A DNA stretch of 64,000 bases from Tritrichomonas musculus (Eukaryota; Parabasalia; Tritrichomonadida; Tritrichomonadidae). The stretch covers positions 1,736,001 to 1,800,000 of the forward strand of contig JAPFFF010000014.1 in NCBI GenBank assembly GCA_039105265.1, written 5' to 3'. The notes beneath the pieces are model-generated. The model ran no database searches. It worked only from the letters and a program-made list of their open reading frames with translations, and was not told the origin of the DNA. Shown here one piece after another: positions 54,275-61,982 of this stretch (position 1 is the stretch's first letter; each line of letters opens with the position of its first letter). Made by a program: the position numbers and the translations under genes.

Positions 54275-56974
54275 TTAATCATCTTTCTTTTTGGTAAAAG
54301 AGCATTTATTTTGTTTGCAACAACAACATTGCTCTCTAACACCAAGATCAAGAACGATATGCCCTGAATGGCAAATTGATGAGCATGCTTTACATACACC
54401 TTTATCAAATGATCCGCAAATTCCACATGTAACGCATTGAAACCATCGTTGACGGATTTTATTATCCGCATCTGATTCGTTCGAACATTTTGTATAAGGT
54501 CGTTCCATCTTTTGGAACGAAAGAAGATGACATCTGAAATTATGAGGAATTCTATGCATACCACAACTGCAGAAGTTTTGCTGAATTCCACAATCAGTAA
54601 CTTCATGACCTTTATGACATGTTTCTGCACAACTTTTACAAATAAATTCTTCGTCAGATTTCATGCAGCATGTTGCACATTGATATAGATGCTGATAACC
54701 TCTGCATTCTCCAACAAACTCTGCAGTGCAGTGTCCACTAAAACCTTCTTTTCCGCATGAACATTTGAGCCCACTTTGTTCTCCCGATAATATAATATCA
54801 TGATCACGATGACAATGCTTAGCACATCCTTCACAAATATCGATATTACAATCATTACAATGAAAAACTTTATAGGAAATTGGAGTGAAAAAGCCATATG
54901 TATCAAGACAATGACAATGATTTGATGCTAATTCAAAGTAGAAATGAGCATCTCCCATTGATGGATCTTTTTCACATAATTCACCTAAACAAAGAAATGC
55001 ATCAATTGAACCATTTTGGGCTGCCCGATTAAGGTTTGGCAAGGCTTCATCAATTTTCCCTTCATCAACAAGTAGACGGCCATAAACAGCCCAAGCATCA
55101 GGAACTTCTTTCGTATTGATACATCGCTTTAAATAAGTCAAACTATCATAATCTTCTCCTGCAATATTTTTTCGTTTTAGCATTACTGAATACCATAATA
55201 GAGCCTCAGGATATTTATTTTCTTCTGCTGCTCTTTTGAATAGTTCAAAAGCAAGATCTTCATCCTTTGGAATGTTTATACCATTTAATGCATGAATTCC
55301 ATAATCGACCATGGCTGGTGAATATCCTAACTCAGCTGACAGTTTAATCAAACGTATAGCTTCATCGGGATTCTTTGGAATATCGCGACCATATTCGTTT
55401 CTAATTGCCCACAGGTACATCAATTCAGCATCTCCATTATCAGAACCTTTCTTAAAATATTCAATAGCTCTCTTCCTATCAGGACGATCATTTAATTTTC
55501 CATAATATGTCAAAAACGCATATTTTTTCAAACTATCAGGATTTCCTGCGTCTGCTCCACGTTTATAGTAAAATTCAATTTCTTTAGTTGATTTAAATTT
55601 AATTAAGTTATAGTACATTAGTTCAGCTAATTCAAAAGATGCATCACCATTTCCATGATTGATAGCGCGTTTTAGCATATTTTCAGCAAGTTTGTAATTT
55701 TCCTTGATCGCATATGCTACACCCGCATAATACTCTATCGTAGCCGTATCACGAATGTGCTCTTTATCAAATGCACTTGGCCTGCTTGCATATTCAATTG
55801 AAAAATCAATTATTTCATCATAATCAGGTTCGCCATATTCGCCTTCAAATTGAGTTACAATGTAATTGTATTGTGATACGTGATCACCTGATTTAGCTTC
55901 CTCACGCATTTTTGCCAAAACTGGCGATTCAGTAAACGAGCTGGAATGAAGGATGGATGGCCTTTTACTTTCTATTTGCGCTTCAATGTGAGAATGCTTG
56001 ATATAATTTTTATAATCTTTTAGCATACGCTTATCAGTATCATCAGTTAAAAAATCGGAAGATTCATAAATATTTATAATATCCTTGAATGAAGGACGTT
56101 TTAGAGGATTATGGGCCCAACAGGATGTAATTAGTTTTTTCCATTTTTCTGGTAATGTATTTGGTATTTTAGGGCGACCACCACTTATAACTTCGTTATA
56201 CACCTTAAGAATTGTTCTAAGATTACAAAATGGCGAGATTTCGGTCCAGATACGATACAAAGTAATCCCATATGCATAAACATCAATTGGCAAAGAATTG
56301 GAATAAAAAGATGGATCTTCTAGAAATTCCGGGGCCATGATGGCTGGCGTTGTTTCAGCTAATGTTTGATTAATCGGAACAGATGGATCAATTTCTTTAG
56401 CAGTTCCAAAATCAGTAACATATGGCCGAAATTCATTATCAATTAATATGTTTGCTGTTTTGAGATCTCGGTGAATTCGATTTAGACTATGAAGATATTG
56501 CATTGCAAGAGCTACTCCATAAGAAATTATAAATTTTTTATTATCATCAAAATGTGGGTCTCTATATCCTTTACTTCGATTAGAAAGATAGGATTCTAAT
56601 GACCCATTTTCAATTTCATATAAATAAATATATCCATAACCAAAATCATCTATCGAAAAACCAATAAAAGGTACAATAGCTGGATGATGACTTGTTGCAA
56701 GAATTTCAACTTCACGTTTAAACGAACGTTGAGCAGATTCATTGTTGCGAAGACATTCTTTTGTCTTTTTAACAGCACATTTTATTTTAGTCGATTTTTG
56801 AATTTGAAATGAAACTATACCATAACCACCTTCAGCCATTTCCCTTTTTTTGTCGATTTCGAAATCTTTTGGATCAAGACGATACTTTTCGATAGCATTC
56901 GAGAAATTTAAATCAATCATCTTTATATATTCTATTCTAACGTCTAAGGTCAATATTTCAATTTTATTTGTCAT
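54275..56974 (-). CDS. Protein kinase with Sel1 repeats and three UBR-like zinc modules
   Basis: 899 residues, ATG start. A TKL-like kinase domain covers about 40-310: AEGGYGIV glycine loop, CAVKK, HRDLKTANIL, TDFGTAKEI, a TPAIMAPEFL P+1 site, DVYAYGITLYRI and SCWAHNPLKRPSF. Residues about 365-690 form a run of Sel1-like (TPR-type) repeats, for example YYKRGADAGNPDSLKKYAFL, AIRLIKLSAELGYSPAMVDYG and LFKRAAEENKYPEALLWY. The C-terminal 200 residues hold three Cys/His-rich modules, each patterned C-x2-C...C-x2-C-x3-CH-x-GH/DH...C-x-CG, closely like UBR-box zinc fingers (CEGCAKHCHRDHDI; CKSCAETCHKGHEV; CKACSSICHSGHIV). Kinase plus Sel1 is common in trichomonads; the UBR-type tail is unusual. UBR boxes in other proteins bind N-degrons. 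Kinase residues are intact. Function is unknown. Confidence 0.88.
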   Translation of the reverse strand: MTNKIEILTLDVRIEYIKMIDLNFSNAIEKYRLDPKDFEIDKKREMAEGGYGIVSFQIQKSTKIKCAVKKTKECLRNNESAQRSFKREVEILATSHHPAIVPFIGFSIDDFGYGYIYLYEIENGSLESYLSNRSKGYRDPHFDDNKKFIISYGVALAMQYLHSLNRIHRDLKTANILIDNEFRPYVTDFGTAKEIDPSVPINQTLAETTPAIMAPEFLEDPSFYSNSLPIDVYAYGITLYRIWTEISPFCNLRTILKVYNEVISGGRPKIPNTLPEKWKKLITSCWAHNPLKRPSFKDIINIYESSDFLTDDTDKRMLKDYKNYIKHSHIEAQIESKRPSILHSSSFTESPVLAKMREEAKSGDHVSQYNYIVTQFEGEYGEPDYDEIIDFSIEYASRPSAFDKEHIRDTATIEYYAGVAYAIKENYKLAENMLKRAINHGNGDASFELAELMYYNLIKFKSTKEIEFYYKRGADAGNPDSLKKYAFLTYYGKLNDRPDRKRAIEYFKKGSDNGDAELMYLWAIRNEYGRDIPKNPDEAIRLIKLSAELGYSPAMVDYGIHALNGINIPKDEDLAFELFKRAAEENKYPEALLWYSVMLKRKNIAGEDYDSLTYLKRCINTKEVPDAWAVYGRLLVDEGKIDEALPNLNRAAQNGSIDAFLCLGELCEKDPSMGDAHFYFELASNHCHCLDTYGFFTPISYKVFHCNDCNIDICEGCAKHCHRDHDIILSGEQSGLKCSCGKEGFSGHCTAEFVGECRGYQHLYQCATCCMKSDEEFICKSCAETCHKGHEVTDCGIQQNFCSCGMHRIPHNFRCHLLSFQKMERPYTKCSNESDADNKIRQRWFQCVTCGICGSFDKGVCKACSSICHSGHIVLDLGVREQCCCCKQNKCSFTKKKDD

Positions 56975-57113
56975 TTTTTCTTCGATTTACCTCAATTTGT
57001 AATTAAAATTTCAAATAAAAATCATATGCATTATTCATTTTTAATTAAAAAATATAAATCAATTGAATCCTAAGTCACGAAATATATATATTTATTTAAT
57101 GAACAAAAAGAAA

Positions 57114-57875
57114 TTAAATATAAAATGTTGAGAAAAAAAATACAATAGCAACAATTTGAATGATTAGGTAAGGACCTGGACGGAAAAGTGCATGAACTTG
57201 ATCTGTTATATTGCGTGTCGCAAATGGTGTTCTAAAAACGAAATTAAATCCGTTGTTTGGACGTGCTTCGCGATATTCTGGCCTTGGAGGAGGTGGAGAT
57301 GAAATATCAGCTTCATCGCCTTGACCATATATGGGAATTAAGTGACTTTCCTCAATTTCACCGTGACAAACAGGACAAGTATTAGATCTCCTGAGCCACT
57401 CATGAATACAAGGCCAACAAAAGACATGGCCGCAGCGTGTGACAACGGGCTGCTGCAATGCATCAAGGCAAATTGGACATTTCCATTTATCTTCGTCAGG
57501 AATTTCTTCTGTTGAGTCAGCTTCGGATTTATTATTTGGATTTGATGAAGTATTGTTAGTTTTATCTTCTTTAGGAGGTGCGGGATTACGAAGACGAATA
57601 ATTAATGGTTGCTTTGATGATTTTTCGGATTTGTACGAGTATGTAGTTGATTCAGGAGCATTATTATTATTGTTTAAAACGTCAGTTTCTGGCTGAATCT
57701 CTTGCTGTTCGTTTTGGTCTTGAATGTGAAAATTATTTTGATTTAAATCTTGATTATCTAAAATTTCTGGAGAATTTTCAATGCTGTGTTGTGCTGATTG
57801 ATCATCAGATGGATGTGGAGGCTGCTGAGGTTGCTGATCACCATCAGGATTAACTTTCATATCAGCTTGAATCAT
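57114..57875 (-). CDS. RNF5/RNF185-like membrane RING E3 ubiquitin ligase
   Basis: 253 residues, ATG start. The N-terminal 130 residues are Gln/Asn-rich and disordered. A C3HC4 RING finger follows at about 133-176: KWKCPICLDALQQPVVTRCGH then FCWPCIHEWLRRSNTCPVC. Next comes LIPIYGQGDE, the segment conserved in RNF5/RMA1/RNF185. The last 20 residues form one hydrophobic helix (PYLIIQIVAIVFFF), a tail anchor. RING core, P-I-Y-G motif and tail anchor together match RNF5-type ER ligases, which ubiquitinate misfolded membrane proteins in ER-associated degradation. ER location is inferred from the family. It is about 140 bp downstream of the kinase-Sel1-UBR gene on the same strand, with no sign of co-transcription. 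Confidence 0.9.
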   Translation of the reverse strand: MIQADMKVNPDGDQQPQQPPHPSDDQSAQHSIENSPEILDNQDLNQNNFHIQDQNEQQEIQPETDVLNNNNNAPESTTYSYKSEKSSKQPLIIRLRNPAPPKEDKTNNTSSNPNNKSEADSTEEIPDEDKWKCPICLDALQQPVVTRCGHVFCWPCIHEWLRRSNTCPVCHGEIEESHLIPIYGQGDEADISSPPPPRPEYREARPNNGFNFVFRTPFATRNITDQVHALFRPGPYLIIQIVAIVFFFSTFYI

Positions 57876-59775
57876 TCTATTTTAATTTTTTTTAGGTCAA
57901 ATATTCACTCAAATAATTTTTGAATTGGATATTAACATTTGATGAATGGAATGATATTCTTTAGATTGCTTAATATTTAATTTACTTCCTCTTTGTTTTG
58001 AATCTTGTACTACTTCTGCAGACTTAATTCCACCATTGTTCAAAATGATAATGGATTAATTGGACTTTGGCAATTAACTTGAGCTGCTCAAATTTAGAAT
58101 GGAAGTGAAATTATGCTTGCTCCTTTTCTACAATATTCTAAAGGAGGGACCTGAGCAAGTGTAGAAATATTAAGAATAGATTTTCTAAATAAATATGAAT
58201 TTTAGTTCTAAGAAGGAACTAGCAGTGGTGATTTGCTGATTAATACGATGCAACATGCACTTTCTATAGGATGGATAAAATTGAAATTATTAAAGATATT
58301 TTTTTAAAAATCATTTTTTGTTTACATAAATAAAAAATGTTAAGTTTAATCATAATTATCAATATTAATTTGTTTATGCTCTTAAATGAAAAAGTTGAAT
58401 GACCTTGATTATTATTGGAATGATAAAATTTAAAAACCATTAATATTAATTATACAATCTAAATAATTAGATGCCATTGATTATAAATATATTCATATTT
58501 CTTATAATAATCTTTTCGAAATTGGAGAAATCGTATTTTCTATTTTCACTTTTTGTGAAAATTATTTATTATTATCATTTCCTGAGTAAACCTTTTATAA
58601 CTATATATAGAAAACATACTAATATATCTTTTTATCAACAGTAATAAGAGCATGATAGGAAATAATTCTGCATTTATACTTTTGAGGTTAATGGGTGACA
58701 TTTGATTAAAGAAAGAAATAAAATACACCAATTAAATATCTCATATTTGATTTTGATGTCTAAATAAACTTAGAGATATAAATATCTTCAAATAAATATC
58801 TCTAAGTTTATTTGACAAAAATTATTTTTGAAGGTTAAGTTCCAATTTTTTAATAAAATTGTAAATAAGTTGATAATAATTTCTAGAGTGTAGTATTTAT
58901 ACAGATTTATATGATAAACAAAAAGAATATTTATTAAATAATTATTGACCTTGTAGTAATAGAATTTTTCAGACATATAAATTGAAATATATTTTAATAT
59001 AAATATTAAAAAATATTAATAATATATTTTAATATAAATATTAAAAAATATTAATAATATATTTTTAAAAAATTACTAATTATTTTTATTATATATAAAA
59101 AACATTTTCGCTTTATTCTATAAATTTTAAGGGATATAATCAAATTTATTTTTCTGTAATTTTTTAAAAAATTAAGAAGAACTTTTGTAAGAAAAAAAAA
59201 AAAAAAATATTTACATATGATTTGATGCCAATTAAATATATTTTAGAAGCGAAAAAAAGCGGTAATATCATTGTCAATTTTTATAGTTTTTGAAAGAATT
59301 GAAAAAGCTAACACAATATAAAAAAATACAGCACTAAGCAAAAATAGATAATTTCTTTTATTAATATCTAAACAATAAAAATAAATGAATTTGATTTTTG
59401 ATGATCAGTTTTTTATTATTATTTGAATATCCTTTCAAAATTTTGATAATAAAACAATTGGATTGGTTTAATCGAAAATATTTAACACATATTATTTTTT
59501 TATGAAAATAATAAAAAAATTAAAAATTATTACATATTTTTAATTGAATTTATTTCTCAAAAATATTCAAAAATTAAAACACTATTCAAAATTTTCATAT
59601 ATAGAAATTTGAATTGGTCTCATTTGAATAGAAAAAATGTTATGGTCCGCAATCATTAAGAGAAATAATTATTTTAAGGGCATTCTTTAATAAAAAAACA
59701 AATATGACAATAGATTTTCCTTTGAATATTTTCAATACTATTCAAATTTTTCATTTAACTTTTTTACTTATATCA
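57876..59775. other. 1.9-kb intergenic region
   Basis: Mostly AT-rich without genes. The part at about 57990-58270 is compositionally richer and contains nested complementary segments (CTTGCTC at 58116 with GAGCAAG at 58153; CTCCTTT at 58120 with AAAGGAG at 58140), so a structured RNA is conceivable. A perfect 18-bp hairpin lies at 58762-58813. A 35-bp AT sequence is tandemly duplicated near 58987-59060. Confidence 0.45.
58762..58813. repeat. Perfect 18-bp hairpin
   Basis: AAATAAACTTAGAGATAT at 58762-58779 is exactly complementary to 58796-58813, with a 16-base loop. Function unknown. Confidence 0.8.
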
Positions 59776-60576
59776 ATGCCTCGAAACAATAAAATTCAAG
59801 ATAGCTGCAATCCTCGCTATTTTGAATTGCTTACAGAAGATGAAAAACTTGAATATTCCAAGTTAAGAGAGCAATTATCATCTCCAAATTATAAAAACAG
59901 GAGGAATAAAAGTAATGAAGTGTTTCGTGACATGGTAGATTCTATAAAACAATTTGCTGTTCGTAATGATGAAAATGACTGGAAAAGATCCCTTGTCTGT
60001 GGCATTATCTGGCTTCAGCAGTCAATTGCAATAAATACACATCAACTTCGTTTATTAATTACCAAATGCAAAAGCTCAATTAATGGATCTTTTCAAGCTC
60101 TTGGATATGGAACAGTTCCAACTGTTGCAGACTCGGCAAGCGAGTTGATTTCAAAGTACCCTTTTTTGAGACACAATTTCTCTGAATTAAGACAATGGAC
60201 TGTTCGGCAAAAATTGAATACCCCATCTAATGAAAAGCAACTTCGTAAAGAAAAGGTATCTACACCATCTGATACAAATATTATATCACCTCCACCAGAT
60301 ATTATTCAAATTATACCCAACGAATACCGTGAAAATCAATTATTTTCGCTTTCAGTACCTCCACAACCTCTTTTTGATTTAATTTCTGAAAATTCAATAT
60401 CATTGGACCCGTCATCAACCATAATACAAAATTATTTAAACTTAAATTTAAATTTGGAAGAGAGCGATTCATTTTTGAAGGCAACTTTAATTGATGATTA
60501 TGATACTATCTTACCAAAGCCAACTCATAATTTCGAAAATGATCCACTTATATTTCTTCCAAATATGAATTTTTAA
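59776..60576 (+). CDS. IBP39: IBP39-like initiator-binding protein
   Basis: 266 residues from the ATG at 59776 (MPRNNKIQ); an earlier in-frame ATG at 59704 would add 24 hydrophobic AT-derived residues and is less likely. The N-terminal 140 residues match the initiator-binding domain: YFELLTEDEKLEYSKLREQL, FAVRNDENDWKRSLVCGIIW, INTHQLRLLITKCKSSINGS, FQALGYGT and FSELRQWTVRQK. In Trichomonas vaginalis IBP39 this winged-helix domain binds the core promoter Inr (TCA-Py-T/A), and its C-terminal domain contacts RNA polymerase II. The SSINGS recognition segment is intact. The C-terminal half here is acidic, with Pro/Ser patches and no clear match to the T. vaginalis tail. This family strongly supports a parabasalid source. 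Confidence 0.9.
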   Translation: MPRNNKIQDSCNPRYFELLTEDEKLEYSKLREQLSSPNYKNRRNKSNEVFRDMVDSIKQFAVRNDENDWKRSLVCGIIWLQQSIAINTHQLRLLITKCKSSINGSFQALGYGTVPTVADSASELISKYPFLRHNFSELRQWTVRQKLNTPSNEKQLRKEKVSTPSDTNIISPPPDIIQIIPNEYRENQLFSLSVPPQPLFDLISENSISLDPSSTIIQNYLNLNLNLEESDSFLKATLIDDYDTILPKPTHNFENDPLIFLPNMNF

Positions 60577-60894
60577 TCAAAATCGTTTCTTTTGTTTAGA
60601 AAAAAAAAAAAAACAATAATATGTGAATAAAATATTATTTCGTTACAATGATTTTTTTTTTATATATTCATAAATATTACTTTGTTTATTAACTCTAAAT
60701 ACATTCTTTTAGTATATACTATAGAATGAGAATTAATTGTGACTGATATGAATTTTCATTTTACCGAAGTGATTTCTAGATTTATTTAAAAAGGAATAGG
60801 AGTGAACAACTTTGTTTATGAATGGTTCTTTGAGTACTTCAGATTCTATTATAAATTTCAGAGCAAATTTTATACGTTTACTTTTATTTTCGAT
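60577..60894. other. Intergenic gap
   Basis: AT-rich, with an A run just after the IBP39-like stop. No gene or element seen. Confidence 0.5.
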
Positions 60895-61569
60895 ATGCCC
60901 CCAAAAGAAAAAAATAATCCTGAAAAGATAGTTGTTAAATTACTACAAGAAAAAAATCGCCCTTATAGCTCAATAACATTAGGCGATGAACTACATAATG
61001 AAATTAAACAAACTCAACTTAAAAAAATACTCGACCAGCTTTCCAATGATGGGATTATTTCTTGCAAAGTCAGCGGAAAAGCAAAGCTTTATTTTGCCAA
61101 GCAAGATGATCTTCGTGTTGCGTCTCCTGAAGAACTTGATAAACTTGATGAGAATATTATTCAACTCAGAGAAACGGCTGACGATTTAAGAACTCGTGTA
61201 GCAGAGCTAGTAGCAAAGCGCGACAAATTACTTCGTACAAAGCCGATTGAAGAGCTAAGAAAATATCGTGTAGAAATTGAAGACAATGTTCAGAAAGAAA
61301 TAGATGAAAAAGATAGAAAGATTAAATTATCTGAAGGAATTTCTCCAGAAGATGCTGAAAGAAATGTAAAAGATTTTAATATTCGATGCGCACAGTGGAG
61401 AGAGCGTAGGAACAAATGCCGAGAAATTGTTGATCAATTATCCGAAGGAATGGGGAAAAAACCTTCTGAAATTTATCAAGAATTAGAGTTAGAAACAGAC
61501 GAATCTGTTGGATTGAAACTTGAGTATAAGAACAAAGTTTACACGGTTATAGAAGACATTGTTATTTAA
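60895..61569 (+). CDS. HOP2: Hop2 (PSMC3IP/TBPIP) homologous-pairing protein
   Basis: 224 residues from the ATG at 60895 (MPPKEKNN); the open frame begins at a GTG 93 bases upstream, which I do not use. The length matches Hop2 (human 217). A winged helix covers about 10-75: the helix KIVVKLLQEKNRPYSS and LKKILDQLSNDGIISCKV followed by GKAKLYFAKQ, the Hop2 hallmark. A leucine-zipper coiled coil follows (about 85-165), then a C-terminal segment with WRERRNKCREIVDQL and a helix near the end. Hop2 works with Mnd1 to help Dmc1/Rad51 pair homologous chromosomes in meiosis. Trichomonads are not known to have an observed sexual cycle, but they keep meiotic genes. An intact Hop2 fits that pattern. Confidence 0.9.
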   Translation: MPPKEKNNPEKIVVKLLQEKNRPYSSITLGDELHNEIKQTQLKKILDQLSNDGIISCKVSGKAKLYFAKQDDLRVASPEELDKLDENIIQLRETADDLRTRVAELVAKRDKLLRTKPIEELRKYRVEIEDNVQKEIDEKDRKIKLSEGISPEDAERNVKDFNIRCAQWRERRNKCREIVDQLSEGMGKKPSEIYQELELETDESVGLKLEYKNKVYTVIEDIVI

Positions 61570-61982
61570 TTTTTATTATTATTGGTATTATTTACATCAG
61601 TTATCATTGTTTTCTAAAAATAATCATTGTTTTTTTTTTAAAGTATTAAATATGAAGTTATATAAAATCATCATTGAGCCTTATTATATGTCCAAACATA
61701 GAATATTAACTTGTAATTCTTCGTACCTTGTTAATATTTCTTGAATATGTAAAGGACTTGAAAAGATTACTTTGTTAATATATATTAATCCAATTGCACT
61801 TGAAAAGATTTCTTTGCTATTATAAGAAGAAAAAAAAGAAAATGTAAATTTAACATTCTAAACATTTTTTAAATCAAAAAATTCTGAAATATATGCATTA
61901 CTGGAAATAATATATTTTGTCAAATAACCTACATTATGAAGGGCACATGTTAGATGTAAAGTGAAGTTGCGAATATGATATA
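61570..61982. other. Intergenic gap
   Basis: AT-rich gap between the Hop2 stop and the end of the decayed helicase. CACTTGAAAAGATT-type short repeats occur at 61757 and 61799 (CTTGAAAAGATT, with TTTG following). No gene seen. Confidence 0.45.

Noticed and set aside
60802-60894. N-terminal extension of Hop2 from a GTG
   Set aside because: Hop2 proteins begin right before the winged helix; the ATG at 60895 gives the normal length.
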